Notes: generated from the sequence alone by a model not told the origin. DNA of 64,000 bases from Riptortus pedestris (GCA_019009955.1 CM032228.1:125482001-125546000); one strand, 5' to 3'. Shown: positions 35,492-49,085, counted from the stretch's first letter. Program-made: numbers and translations.

Positions 35492-38400
35492 TTAGGTAGC
35501 TTTATAATTTGCTTGAAATAATGTTTCTTCAAAACAGAATACCTGTACGATAAATTTTGAATAATATTATTATTTTATATTAGTATATGATGTTTATAAT
35601 AAATATAACTTTTTTTTGAAAATAGTTTATTTACCAACGTCTGTTATATATTTCTAAGTGTTCCAAAAATAATTAAACTGCCAATCTTCATTGAGATGGA
35701 ACTCTTATATCAAACTTTTCAATCCTGAAATTAAATGTAATAGTCTTATAGAAGCTATTCAGATATGATTCTAGACAGTTAAACGAAAGCACAGTCTACG
35801 TAATGAGCCCGAATGTCATAAACCTGTTGTAGTGTTTACGAGAGGACTTGACAATTTGCTCTGGAATGTCTTTAAACTCATCTACAAGGAAGTTCATCTG
35901 CCATTTTAGGTAAATCATTCCTTTTTTATTTTAATCTTTCTATGAAATTATTCCAGTCTAATAAAATTAATTTAATTTTAATAAAAACTCATCAATATTA
36001 AACTACTCGGTATTGAATCACATGTTTTAAGATTAAAAGGCACCGTATTCGCAGAGAACTATATGCCTAACAGCGTCTTTTGAGATATTCCACAGGTTCG
36101 CAAAATTCCTTCTCCCCATGTTTTGAGCAACAGGAAAAAATATTTTCAAACCTGAAATACCTATGAGATTTCTACTAAGAGTTAATTTTAAAAGGGTGGC
36201 ACGTATTTTATCATACACGGTTTTCGTTACTGGGTGCTGCTTTTTCAATACATTATTGTAAATAGTTATCATATAACATAATATAAATAAGATATAAATT
36301 GGATACCTTGAATTGAATGGCCAATTAATAGTTACATGGTAATAAGTTATAGTTACTTATTAACGTCCACTTTTTGCAACTAAGGATTATTGGAAAAAGT
36401 CAAAGTTAATACTGTCAGAAACTGCTATTTTTACTCGCTACCCCTAAATTCATGAGATGTTTGATGTTTTTGAGAAGTCAAACTCAGACTCTTTTACTAT
36501 ACTCTATACATTTTCCTTGAAATGCACTTTTAATGAAACTATGTGTCCAATAATTGATATTCTCCAATTCTTTCATCTCCTTTGATGGGGCTTTCACTTG
36601 GAATTTCCACATTTCAAAGTTCAACTTTGATTTCATTCTTGTTCGGCTGATTCTCCGTCAAATCCTCATTTTGATATGGAACGTCTAGTTAAACGGTTCG
36701 GTTCGCATACAGAAATCCCAAATGTCAATGCATGTTATGACGTCGTACCGCCAGGACCACAATACTATTGATAGACATGTTATTTATATAAGATGGAAGT
36801 AGGCTTCTCGACTATCGATAATATAACTATTGTTGGAATGTTTTCACTAATATATTATATATCAGGCTGGATATTGTTTGATTCCCTATTTGTATCATGA
36901 CTATATTTATATTGTAGGAACATAATTTTTTTAGTATTATTATATAAAATTATTAATAGTGTATATTAGGTTCATAATTGATGGCCTTTTTTACGTCTGA
37001 TCCCTTTTATTTTTCTGTGCTTATTCCTTAATACATTTCCGAGATTTAGATTATTTAGTGGTATTTTCTTTGGAAATGCTGGAAGGTAGAGAAACCAATT
37101 AACCAGGATAAATAAAAAGGCCTAGTCCTCTATTATTGTCTAGAACATTCTTAGAGAACAAGACCTTTTAATTGATCCTGATTATTTAGTGGTATTCGTT
37201 GTGAGAGTAGAAACCTAAAATACGGATTTGGGAACAAGTCTTAACACCATACGATAAACCCCAATGACAATTTAAATTGATCATGAAATAGTTTTACTAG
37301 ATTACTAGCTTTTAAAAAAAAAAACGAAACGCCACCTACCGGGATGAATGGGCAGCATCTAGGAACGACAGAATCAAAAAGCATAAGAATGGGCCAGGAA
37401 ATGTTATAAAGTCATATGGGAGGCTAATTGAATAGATAAGAGAGCTAATACCATTAACTGAGGACAGTGGCACCTCACTCCACTCAGGTCTTATCAGAAG
37501 CCCCACCATTTCCTTTTCATCAATCAGCATTCTGCTTTGATCTCAGAAAGCCTATTAGGAATCAATAAAACTCTCGCCCATTTTTCTCGGCCCACCCTTT
37601 CCATCATGTCTTCCACTTCTATACCTCTCCCCCCCCCAGGTATATAATTCCATCTTCTTTCTTTTCCATTATTAGGAAATAGCCCTTCAATTTGATTTCG
37701 GATATTGGAAAACAAATACAATTGACCTATGCTGGGCTTCATTGAGCGCATCCGATGAGTAGCTAGTTCTTCTTCACTTTGCGGAATATAAATGACCTAA
37801 AGAACACCGATATGTAAACTATTTGCTGAAGGAAATGTTCCTTAATCTAAACGAAAGTAGATATGGCTTCTATCTAACATGAATACGATGGTATATGCTA
37901 ACCCCATCTTCAAGTCTATGTCAAATTAAAGGAAGGAAAAAAAAACACAAAACACAAACTATCACAATGGTTTTGTTCAGGAGTTGAGCTAATTGGCAGC
38001 ATTCATTATTCTTAATTACCATAACTGAAGTACTGTGCTATAACTAAGTCTGTGCTCAGGATATCTTTAGAACCCAAATAATGAAGGTATTCATTATCCC
38101 TGCTACGGGCGTATGAACTAAGACCAATTTTTTTAATATTCTCCCTTCATGTTGATCATTGTTTTTCCAATGTAAGTGTCTGGCAAATTGTATTCTAGAA
38201 TAAATATAAATTAGTTCCTAATGAGCCCTCTTCACTGGAAAATAAACTCAAGAACATAATATATATCATATTCATGGATAGCACTCATCGATATTAAGTA
38301 CCGTATTTAAGATGTCCGTCTTTATTTGGGAAATATTTAAACCGAATATTAAGTATGAACGCCATTCGATATCAGGTCTGTTTGAATAATTGTTAAGTGA

Positions 38401-38571
38401 TTTATAAATAGTGCATTTATTTTTTCAAAACATCATGAACCATATAATCATGGATAGAATTCAATATTTAGAACTACGTAAGAATAAATGTTTTATTCCC
38501 CAAAAGCTTTCCAACTCAAAACAATGTTACATAAGTAATGTATTCATATGTGTTCCATAATGCATAACACA
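35492..38571. other. 3 kb with no recognised gene
   Basis: No motif or repeat relationship was found. A minus-strand frame of 79 codons (36033-36272) and the minus-strand frames at 37336-37751 are plain in composition and unassigned. Confidence 0.35.
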
Positions 38572-38830
38572 CTAGCAAAACACCGGGTGGCGGGGGGTGG
38601 GCGCCAATATACTTTCCTCTTCGCGCAACTCGTTACTAGCATTAAAAACTTAACCTAAAATAGAACATTTGTACAATTTTAATAAATTCACCCATGGGAA
38701 TGAGTTATAGTCTACTGAAATACTTCAAATCCAAATTAATAGTTTTATACATTTGTTATACAGAAAAAACGACTAACAAAAGTTACTCTTCGCAAAAAAA
38801 TAAACAATTTTTGTTAATTGCATGTTTGGG
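38572..38830 (+). repeat. family C relic
   Basis: CTAGCAAAACACCGGGTGGC may be a decayed family C head. About 200 bp on, AACAAAAGTTACTCTTCGC...AACAATTTTTGTTAATTGCATG is clearly the inverted-repeat module of family C with several changes. No tail is seen. Confidence 0.5.
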
Positions 38831-39910
38831 GAAAAAATGAAAAAGAAAAGAAAATTATTCGGTTATTTGTTCATTGAACTTATTACCAAGTGAGTGTGGG
38901 CTTTAATTATTTGTCGAATAAGCTACTTCCTAGGAAATATAGGTTATTTCTGATTTTCTGAAAATAGAGCAGTTAAATATTTTAAATTGTTCATTAGAAA
39001 AGATTTTAACAATATTGAACTTATTGAATTTATATATAAATATAAATACATATATCTTGGAAGACTTTTTTTTCTAATCGAGAAAGGAGCAGTATATTCT
39101 ATTTAGAGAATTACTTTCTTCTACTTGAGTAACTTGTTGTACAAACCTATTCAGGCTTTGGAAAACTCAGCTGATATCTAGTGCGCAGACAGGGTTCTGG
39201 TTGACTAATTTCAACACAATTTGAAATCTTGCAACTAGTAAACATTTTCGGCTTTCCAATTTCTGTAAAATAATGCTGAACATGGCAAAATTAAACACCT
39301 TCTAAAAATAAGGACGGCCATCTCTTAGTCATAAGTGTTATCAGTCGACTAGTTCACCTGATTGAATGGGACAACTGAACCTTTGGTCGTATTAAAAAGA
39401 AGGGTTACAACTCTTCGAGTACGCCCTGATCCGTTCGAAATCCATTTTTTTATCTATAAACAGAATGATTGCTACAAACTGAAAAAAAGGGAAAAAAAAT
39501 GTTGGCTCAAATATTGCTATAAAAATAACTTCCGCACTTTCTCAGAGAACATCTCGAAACGTCAAGAAAGCATTACCAAATACCCGGTACGGAGACGTAC
39601 ATATTATTTGCACTAACTCCCAACAATGCGAGACTTATACAAAACCAAATATTAAAACAAGGCCGGATCAGGAGACCAACCAATTGGAGATTCTATGTCT
39701 GGGAGGATTGCGTAGTAAAGATTTAGAGGAAGGAAAATACCTAACATTCATTACTCTATACGCCTATGAAGCATATGCTTGGCTAGGTCTCTCCAACACG
39801 CAAATCAATTTCGGTTTTGAATGTATCTTCTAAAGCTTTAGCTTATTTTATTGAAGAGATCTTCAGTAGATACATCAATTCCTACACACAGTCAGTGGAA
39901 AGTTCAAGGA

Positions 39911-40044
39911 ACGATTCAAAAATTGCGTCATGAGTCCAGCTGGTTTGGTTATTTTTTATTTAAGAGAAGCGTAACTGCGGGAGTATTCAAGCCAAAATTA
40001 CTATAAATAATAAAATTCCTGATTGCCCTTAAGGGAAGTCTGCT
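39911..40044 (+). repeat. family M right-end fragment
   Basis: AAAATTGCGTCATGAGTCCAGC is followed, after an insertion of about 80 bp, by CTGATTGCCCTTAAGGGAAGTCTGCTAA, the terminal palindrome with two changes. Confidence 0.6.
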
Positions 40045-40181
40045 AATCGGCCCTCCATATGCGAATGCCCTTTAGTTAGAAAGTAATTTATTTTGTATAT
40101 TGAAAGTACAAAATAAAATACAATTTTTCGCATTTTATATTTTAAGGAAATAAAATAGTTACATTGATTGTATTTAAAATA

Positions 40182-40213
40182 CACACACACACACACACAT
40201 ACATAGCTGTTTG

Positions 40214-40261
<48 letters not shown>
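40182..40261. repeat. (CA)n and (TA)n microsatellites
   Basis: A short (CA)n (40182-40199) and, after 20 bp, about 22 TA dinucleotides. Both are embedded in a patch unusually rich in ATTTTAT and AAAATA motifs. Confidence 0.9.
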
Positions 40262-40266
<5 letters not shown>

Positions 40267-40589
40267 GAAAAAAGTATTTTATTTTTTATGCCTGAAAATA
40301 CAAAATACAAAACATGTATTTCATTTTTTATTTTAAAATATTTTATTTGAATTATTCCCCATGTCTGCTATGCTCGGCCTTGTCAGAAAGTTGTGGTCAA
40401 AACTGGTAGGTGGGCCGGGCTCCATTCCATAAAGATTTAACAAATTTTTCTTATACAAAACAAAATTCAAATGATACTAGTTAACATAGTAGAGATAAAG
40501 AAGACGCCATTAGATCTAGAAAGTATGGCGGTACTTATTCTTGCGACCAATCAAATATTTCGAATGGCTGTCGAATGTGCACATACTGA

Positions 40590-40810
40590 GTATGTAATAA
40601 CAATAAAAACGGAAAAAAACGTCTTAATCTCACTTAGTAAACTTAGAGTCGTGAGTTCCATTCTCAATTGGGAAATAGAAATTTATTTACTGATGAACAC
40701 ATTACATAAAATCCTAAGCGCATTCTGGCCAGAAAAGGATGGCAACCCATACATAACCCATAACAGTAGTAGCATGAACTGGACGTTAATAAATAATAAC
40801 AGTAGTTCCA
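40590..40810 (+). repeat. tRNA-derived SINE, second copy
   Basis: CTTAGAGTCGTGAGTTCC aligns with the A/B-box end of the SINE at 26711. The body GGGAAATAGAAATTTATTTA, TCTGGCCAGAAAAGGATGG and ATAACCC follows in the same order, with an AATAATAAC tail. The B box is mutated (GAGTTCCATTC). A plus-strand open frame covering 40471-40851 is explained by this repeat and is not taken as a gene. Confidence 0.7.
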
Positions 40811-42055
40811 CGAAATATTCTGACATTAGTCCATTGTGCCGGCAAGTGTAGTATGTCACAAGCAGTCCTACACTTACAACTGTTCCCGTTGATAGCTATC
40901 CATTACTGGCCGCCACTATTGTCCGTTTCCACTATAGATATTAAGAGGGAAACACAGTCATACATAATTAAATGCTTTACTGCACACACACTGCCGGATT
41001 AAAAGAACAATCTACCAATTACAACTGGTACATTATAATTTAAAAATAATAGGTATAATAATTAAGGATTAATATTAACTCTGCCACCTCAAAGAAGATT
41101 TTGTTTTATAGGAAACTCAGAACATCCTCGGTAGTGGTTTCAAAACCGGTTAGTTGGGTTAAAAGGCATGAATTGCAGGCTGATACCATCTCTCTAATGA
41201 AGGGGATAACCTCCTTCCGTCTTCAGCTGCTCGGTATGAGTGAACCATCAAACCACAAGGAGAAGGAGGGGTGTAGTAAAAGATGTAAGTAGAGAAAGAG
41301 AGGGGGAAATAGAGTAGAGAGGAGAGAGAGAGAAAGAGTGAGAGAGGCAGAGAGAGTGAGAGAGATGCAGTACTACCTTAATAAGCAACAAGAAACATTC
41401 CATTAGGGAACTGTTGGCGGGCCCTCCAAAAACACCCACCTCCCGCCCATTCCCTCTCCTAAACCCTTATAAATCTATCTTTCGGCTCTCTCAGAACTTA
41501 ACGTTATTTATCACCTAATCCCTTCAATGTTCATTCCCGCCTCTAACTAATTTATTATTCACTTTCTTTTCTCATTACCCTTAAATGGACCTTCCTTTCG
41601 GTTAATTTTTAATATACTTGCACAGAACCTAATCTAAATTTAATGCGTTTTCCTACCTTTCTATGGCAATTATGAATGTAACAGAAAGAATATTTGGTCA
41701 CACATATATACAAATCTCGTTCAAGTGTTATTGACCCAATGTTTGTATCAATTATTACAATCCACGAGTCCAGAATAAAGAGAAAAATTCGGGATTGCTC
41801 TGCATCATTTATATTGAAATTTAAAATGGCCAAGCTGGACTGTTAATTGATCTGTCCACAAGTTGATCAGTCTAAATGTTACCCACGTCGTCCGAAATCC
41901 TACATTATATCGGAAACTTACAATAGTCCCAGTCAGGTAATAGCCTTTTATATCATTGGAAACAATGATTAGCCGTACTGCTTTTCAAGGAACAGACACA
42001 TCTGTGATTACTGTGTAGAAGACTTATACTTCTCCATCGCTGGGAAGTGAGATCC
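40811..42055. other. no recognised gene; GA-rich patch
   Basis: Apart from an imperfect GA-rich patch at about 41290-41370, nothing is recognised. Confidence 0.4.
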
Positions 42056-42059
42056 TAGT

Positions 42060-43800
42060 CAACGGTTGCCCTATACTCTTGCATCCTCGGTAAGAGTCAG
42101 ATTTCAGTAAAAGGAAGACCAATAATCCGTTTCCTCGGAGAGAATCAGATTCCAGTATAGAGCTGGCCAATACTCTGTAACCTCGGGAAGTATCAGGTTC
42201 CAGTATAGGGCTGGCCAATACTCTGTAACCTCGGGAAGAATCAGATTCCAGTATAGGGCTGGCCAATACTCTGTAACCTCGGGAAGAAGCAGATTCCAGT
42301 ATAGGGTTGACCAATACTCTGTAACCTCGGGAAGTATCAGGTTCCAGTATAGGGCTGGCCAATACTCTGTAACCTCGGGAAGAATCAGGCTCCAGTATAG
42401 GGCTGGCCATTACTCTGTAACCTCGGGAAGAAGCAGATTCCAGTATAGGGCTGGCCAATACTCTGTAACCTAGGGAAGAAGCAGATTCCAGTATAGGGCT
42501 GGCCAATACTCTGTAACCTCGGGAAGTATCAGATTCCAGTATAGGGCTGGCCAATACTCTGTATCCTCGGTAAGAAGCAGATTCCAGTATAGGGCTGGCC
42601 AATACTCTGTAACCTCGGGAAGAATCAGATTCCAGTATAGGGCTGGCCAATACTCTGTAACCTCGGGAAGTATCAGGTTCCAGTATAGGGCTGGCCAATA
42701 CTCTGTAACCTCGGGAAGAAGCAGATTCCAGTATAGGGCTGGCCAATACTTTGTAACCTCGGGAAGTATCAGTTTCCAGTATAGGACTGGCCAATACTCT
42801 GTAACCTCGGGAAGAATCAGGCTCCAGTATAGGGCTGGCCAGTACTCTGTAACCTCGGGAAGAAGCAGATTCCAGTATAGGGCTGGCCAATACTCTGTAA
42901 CCTAGGGAAGAAGCAGATTCCAGTATTGGGCTGGCCAATACTCTGTGACCTCGGGAAGAAGCAGATTCCAGTATAGGGTTGACCAATACTCTGTAACCTC
43001 GGGAAGAAGCAGATTCCAGTATAGGGTTGACCAATACTCTGTAACCTCGGGAAGAAGCAGATTCCAGTATAGGGCTGGCCAATACTCTGTAACATCGGGA
43101 AGAAGCAGATTCCAGTATAGGGTTGACCAATACTCTGTAACCTCGGGAAGAAGCAGATTCCAGTATAGGGTTGACCAATACTCTGTAACCTCGGGAAGAA
43201 GCAGATTCCAGTATAGGGCTGGCCAATACTCTGTAACCTAGGGAAGAAGCAGATTCCAGTATTGGGCTGGCCAATACTCTGTGACCTCGGGAAGAAGCAG
43301 ATTCCAGTATAGGGCTGCCCAATACTCTGTAACATCGGGAAGAAGCAGATTCCAGTATAGGGTTGACCAATACTCTGTAACCTCGGGAAGAAGCAGATTC
43401 CAGTATAGGGCTGGCCAATACTCTGTAACCTAGGGAAGAAGCAGATTCCAGTATAGGGCTGGCCAATACTCTGTAACCTAGGGAAGAATCAGATTCCAGT
43501 ATTGGGATGGCCAATACTCTGTACCAACGGGAAGAAGCAGATTCCAGTATAGGGCTGGCCAATACTCTGTAACCTAGGGAAGAAGCAGATTCCAGTATAG
43601 GGTTGACCAATACTCTGTAACCTCGGGAAGAAGCAGATTCCAGTATAGGGCTGGCCAATACTCTGTAACCTCGGGAAGAAGCAGATTCCAGTATAGGGTT
43701 GACCAATACTCTGTAACCTCGGGAAGAAGCAGATTCCAGTATAGGGCTGGCCAATACTCTGTAACCTAGGGAAGAAGCAGATTCCAGTATGGAGCTGGCC
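42060..43800. repeat. 48-bp minisatellite, about 35 copies
   Basis: The consensus unit begins AATACTCTGTAACCTCGGGA and ends CCAGTATAGGGCTGGCC. The period is 48 bp with almost no indels across 1.7 kb; the leftmost two units (42060-42160) are more diverged. Because 48 is a multiple of three and the unit lacks stops in all three minus frames and one plus frame, long open frames are automatic. The largest is 42024-43754 on the minus strand (576 codons, 16-residue unit PILESASSRGYRVLAS). Variants are shared in blocks: TATTGGG recurs 336 bp (7 units) and then 240 bp (5 units) apart, showing segmental amplification inside the array. Whether the minus frame is ever translated cannot be told. Confidence 0.95.
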
Positions 43801-44844
43801 TTGGAATGTTTTAATATTATATTTATGGTTGTTGTAACACCTACTTGTCTACCTCCCTTTTTGATCGATTAACGGGGACGAGGCCGGGGCAGTTCATAGG
43901 AGTGGAAACAATGAAAATTTCCAATCTCTACTAGATTTACAAAAAACTTTTATAAGATATTTTTTATTCCCGAAACAAAGTATTAATGTTATATGTAATT
44001 TTGCAATCCGATGAATAGGAATCGTATATGGCATTCTCATGAATTGATTTTAAATTAAGTGCAGCTAAAATTTTTTTAAAATTTAATTTAATAGGGTTAT
44101 AAGTAAGTTATGTGATGTGATTTTGTGTATGATTCATGAGTATTAGAAATTAATCTTTAGAAATGATTGTTTTGCTGCATTTTCATTACATTCGTCACGA
44201 TTTCAGGAATTTCTGGGGCTGTTGGAAATACTGATTAGGAATACACGCTTCCAATTCTAACTTTCTGATATTAAACTGAACTGTTGCGTGACTGATCCAC
44301 TGATTCCTACTGGATTTATAACAATTCCAAAGCTATTTAAACCAATTTCATAATTTTCTTCCTTCGAGACATGGATTATCTAACCTGTAATCGGTTTATA
44401 GATATTCTTCGAATAATGTAAAGTTGTAAAAGGGTAATCTGTAGATTTTGTAAACGGGGATCTCATTCGTCATTTCAGCCAATATATTTCAAAACCATCC
44501 TATTAAAGTTCCAATTGAGTTTTTATCCTTAAAATTATGAAAATAGTCATAATTGTGATATAGTAATATCATAATGATGATTATTTTATACATTCAAAGA
44601 CGTTTCTGACTTGACTTGTGACAGTACTAACCTCAGGCTGAGGATTGACTTAGCTCTAACACTTAGGAACTCGGTATAAACTTGAGCGATTTGAAAAATG
44701 ATTCCACATAATAAACAATTACAGTGAGCAGGCGCATTCAAACACGAAGCAGACAGGGGTAGCTCTGGGGAGGCACTGTTGCAGCACGACGTTTCTTTAC
44801 AGGCTAACTATGAGTGTTAACTTTCTAATTAGAGTGAAACATTT

Positions 44845-44848
<4 letters not shown>
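43801..44848. other. no recognised gene
   Basis: AT-rich flank of the minisatellite; no splice-linked exon, promoter or poly-A signal stands out as belonging to the array. Confidence 0.4.
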
Positions 44849-44919
<71 letters not shown>

Positions 44920-44942
44920 GCTATATATATATATATATATAT
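44849..44942. repeat. (CT)n then (TA)n microsatellite
   Basis: About 70 bp of CT followed by about 20 bp of TA. Same composite type as at 57655 and, in reverse order and complement, at 2413, 18964 and 61311. Confidence 0.95.
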
Positions 44943-45348
44943 AATTGAAACCTTTTTCTGTGTATTTTTTTTTTTTCATGATTTTTCTTTATCTCACACA
45001 TTCACATACAATATATTTTGATCCGAACCATAATTGACGCGTTTGCGTTAGTGCATTGTAACAATTACTTTTAAGTTTCTACTCTTCTTGGTTCGATTTA
45101 GGTCATTTCGTTAACGGATGTAAACATTTGTTTTACATGAAGTTAAACGTTAGTTTTACATAGAGTTTTGTATAGTTCAAACAAAATTTACGGTTGTGCA
45201 GGGGACCAGCCTTTATTTTTATAGGCATATTCAAACGTATAAAAAACTACATAGATAAATGAATTTATTACCCGTCTAAATGTCTTAACAATTCACCTCG
45301 ATCTTTTGATTATTGAATAATAATATTTTCATGCATGAACAATATATA

Positions 45349-45380
<32 letters not shown>

Positions 45381-46262
45381 ATATTTATCGTTTCAAAACA
45401 TTCTTATAAATATGTTTATGATTTCCTATAACAGCTCCCTAAAGAGGTTGAACTGGGTACGAAAATGTAGGCCCGTTAAAATAGAGCTGATGATGATTTA
45501 TTATAATTCCCCACGGCCAATGAAGAACTTAGCTAACTGGTTTTTCTATTACATCACGATGCTGAGTTGACAACTGGAGAACGGTAAAATAGCCAGCCTT
45601 GAAGCCCCCACAACTAAATCAAATAGAGTGTGATCCTCTTACACCTCTATACCAGTTGTAATGTAAGTAAGGCTCTGGACTATACTCCGTCACATTTACT
45701 TTATTTTTTATTAGTGAAGCTATTCGTGGAAATTGTTATAGGAATGTATGATTAGAAAGCAGTATTGCATAACTGAGAGATAAAATCTGAACTCTTGAAT
45801 TATTCTTTAGAAGCACTATCGAAATGAAACATTCTATAATATCCTGGGAGTTGTGTAGATTTACATTTATCGCGGATGCATAAGTAGAAGCATGGCGTCG
45901 TAATGGACTTGAATAATCCACTGTGATTGGGCCATTAAGCTATGGTGGATTAACAGAATGGACTTGGCTCGACTGGAACATCCACCAATTGGATAAACAG
46001 CTGACATGAAACGGTATTAGTGGAACTCCGCCGTTCAACATAACCAATAGCTATTTGCTCCGTTTGTTTATCCTAATAGTATTTTCAAGCTAACAAATTA
46101 GCCTTGCTCTTTCAATTAAATAGCGATATTACGTAGGATATAGTTCATTTTCACATATAGTTGAACGAATGTGGAGAAGAGTTTATCTATTGTAAAAAAA
46201 GTTGATAATGGAACGAACACATAAACACATAGTATACATTTGACATTATAACTTTCAATTTT
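44943..46262. other. no recognised gene
   Basis: A short GT/TA tract lies at 45347-45379. No coding sequence or repeat copy could be supported. Confidence 0.4.
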
Positions 46263-46384
46263 AGCAGATTTCCCTTAAGGGAAATCAGCTATTAAGGTTG
46301 TACTCATGACGCGATTTTCGAAAATTTTCTTCAAATGTCCATCGATCCTACCCAGGAGAAGACGAAAATGAGGTCCGTTCAAAA

Positions 46385-46438
<54 letters not shown>

Positions 46439-47228
46439 CTGTTAGCGCTCTAGCGGTCGCAATTATTGTTTAATCGTTACCAAAATCAATATTTAGTCGT
46501 TCTATGTAAAAAGAAAGATTAAGTTTGTTTACAGCTGAAATCGGGCCAGGGGGAGGGGGGGTTTAGAGGGAAGGATTTTCAAAAATTCGAAATATCTCCG
46601 TTACCATAGGTTAAATCGAAAAATTGTATAGAACTAACCCTATTGCAAATTACATTTACTATAAATATTGATATACATTTCTTCACTATCTTGAATATTA
46701 GCCGAGATATTTGCATTTTTCTGTTTTCGGCCATTAGCAAACCGCCACTTCTACTCATGTTACATTAACAATACTCTGCTACATAATAAACCACATTATT
46801 TGAAGTTTAAATACCAAAAATTGTATTCAAGAGACCTTTATTATACGAGATACATGCAAATATGTCCTGCCCCCCCCCCGTCGTCCGGTTTTGGACGACT
46901 AAAATTTGATTGATGGAGATAACAATTATTCTGAGTTATTATTAACTACAGTACTAGATATAGTAAATAGTTCTCAATAAAATTAATATTTTATATTCTG
47001 ATATATTTCAGTAATTGTTTTTCTTTCCGATGTGAGGCGGGCAGACCCGTTTGTTTACATTTCTAACCTAACGTTTCCTGTCGGCAGGTTATTGAAATTG
47101 GATGAAACATTTCTTATTACCGTTTGTATTTATTCTCGGTGGTGTTGTGTTACCCGTATGTAGATTTATCTATTACTAAACTACACGAGGGAAATCTGCT
47201 TAGTTTACGCAGCCCCTGCGTGACGGAC
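46263..47228 (-). mobile_element. family M MITE-like element, longest complete copy
   Basis: Read on the minus strand it starts at GTCCGTCACGCAGGGGCTGC (47228 leftward), has AGCAGATTTCCC, and ends with the TTAA-centred palindrome at 46263-46290. Length is 966 bp, against 717 bp for the copy at 29964. The extra length is mostly in the left part (about 46870-47160), which may be the fuller family form or hold an insertion. An internal (TA)n lies at 46389-46434. It is non-coding. Confidence 0.85.
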
Positions 47229-47247
47229 TTTTATTTTTTACAAATAG

Positions 47248-47570
47248 GTTTCGGCAAATTTTGGGTTTTAAGAATAAACCAAATGGCCTTTCTTCCATCA
47301 ACAGAATATTTTACAAATGATAGATTCTTTTCAGAGCATGCTCCATCTTCACTGCCAACTGAATTCGACCACTCTCGACTAGACTCTGCCGCGGACCACA
47401 GCCGAATGAACTTTGTCGTTTGTAGAATAAACCCCATGGGAGGAGTGATTTGTTTCTTTTTGAACAAGCACTATTTAGAAAAAGAATTCTTCTTTCATTT
47501 TTTAAATACTCGTATTACTGAACCTGATGATACAGTAATTTTGGGTTATAAGATAAAGGCTATAAACTAG
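47248..47570 (+). other. orphan open frame of about 107 codons, unknown
   Basis: An open frame runs from the edge of the family M copy to TAG 47568. A pyrimidine-rich stretch and an AG (TTTTTTACAAATAG, to about 47247) would suit a splice acceptor. The reading (for example MAFLPSTEYFTNDRFFSEHA, FDHSRLDSAADHSRM) looks protein-like with an ordinary composition, but I recognise no domain. The upstream part of the frame inside family M is fortuitous. It could be an exon, a retroposed fragment or chance. Confidence 0.25.
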
Positions 47571-49085
47571 TTGTCTATTTTTGAATCTAAGTAGTGCTTT
47601 GCGATAGTGGTCAATTTAATAGATCTGAATATTATAAACTCAGTTAACCATAAGTTTAAAAAAAAACAACTTATATTTCATTATTTAGGATGCAAAATGT
47701 CTGACAAAGCGTAGATTTAAGGGTTTAAGAATGATGACTTAAGGATAAATGCCTACGATAATAGGCCTAGTAGTATAAATGAGTATCAAAACAGATTTTA
47801 ATAATTTTTCGGAAATTCAGATATAATTTTAAAAAGCAAACAAGGAATGAATGTTTTTATTTACCGTGATTTCAAATTTTATAACAACTGAATTGACTCA
47901 TTTGAATGAAGCGTAAGAGTGGAAATAGCAAATGGATCACCGACCAATATTAAGGCAGTAAGTGTACGAGGTGTACAGGAGCGAACCAGAAATGTTATTG
48001 AGAAATCTGCTTCGACATGAGGGCAAAAGAGGATTTTCTAACTCATTAAAACCTAAGGATGAAAGACAGTGCTGGATGCTGCTAAAGAGGTCGTCAAAGA
48101 ATTAGAACACTAGAAAATGAGTTAAACGATTTACTTAACGAAGGCATTCTAAAGCACGCAAAACAGGTATTACAGATGTGTATAGAACCAATTGGACTAA
48201 CAGAAGCAAGGACAATACATTATCCCCCCCCCCTCCCGTTCTTCTGAGATTAGTAACTCCGATTTAAGGCGAAAAAAATTTAATAAAAGAGCTTTTTTGT
48301 GGAATTTATGAATCACATTCTTTAAACAGTTTTATTTTGGAAATGCTTGATTCAATTTCACACTAATTTACTTACACCACTACTTCTACTGTTATAAATA
48401 GTTTATTTTAGTAATTTCAATTTTGCAGGATTTGCGTTCCTTTGTGAGTATTTGGAGGCTAAATTTAAAAGTGAGAATATTTCCTCTAATCCTAATCGTG
48501 ATATAATCCATGATTGGGAATTACCTGTTTCAATGGGGAATTTAATACTATTTACATTTAAAAAGTATAGAAGGAAAGATTTGTTAGAAGTTGGACTTTT
48601 AGGAGGAAGGAGGCTCCAATGCTAAGGCAAGCAACCGCTCCTCCAGCAATTCACAACTTTTACAAACTTATATTACTCCTAACAAGTTTAGGTTTGCTCC
48701 CTGCCTTCCACTTCAGTCCCACACTCTCCCCCATTTACATATTCAAGCTTTTCCACCCCTTCCAGGGAAAGGTTGGGGAATTGGAGGAAAATTGTTTGTA
48801 CTTAGGATTTCTCCACTTTTGAACAGGTTAATTACGACATTTCAGCCTCTTTCAACAAACTCCTCCCTTTTGGAGACACCGTATTGATTCAGCTTACAAT
48901 TGGATTATATAAGAGCGAAATTAAACTTGCATATTTGATAACATCGGTTTAGCTAGTATCAATGTAATAAATAGTCAAGTACATACACATACACTGTCAG
49001 ATTCTTATCAATTATTTTTTTTATTTCCTTTTAGCTTTAAACGCCTCAGATATTTTAGCCATCATTACCAGATCTTCCTTCGGGA
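47571..49085. other. no recognised gene
   Basis: Unassigned DNA. A C run (48224-48236) and a slightly GC-richer patch at 48600-48800 stand out in composition only. Confidence 0.35.

Noticed and set aside
40471..40851. 126-codon plus-strand frame as a gene
   Set aside because: Most of it is the SINE copy at 40590-40810, and no domain is visible.
42060..43800. Possible CRISPR-like array
   Set aside because: The 48-bp units are contiguous with no variable spacers, so this is a tandem minisatellite, and the genome is eukaryotic.
47124..47247. Upstream part of the 148-codon frame ending at 47570
   Set aside because: It lies in the left end of a family M element, so the extension is fortuitous; only the part after about 47248 was kept as an orphan frame.
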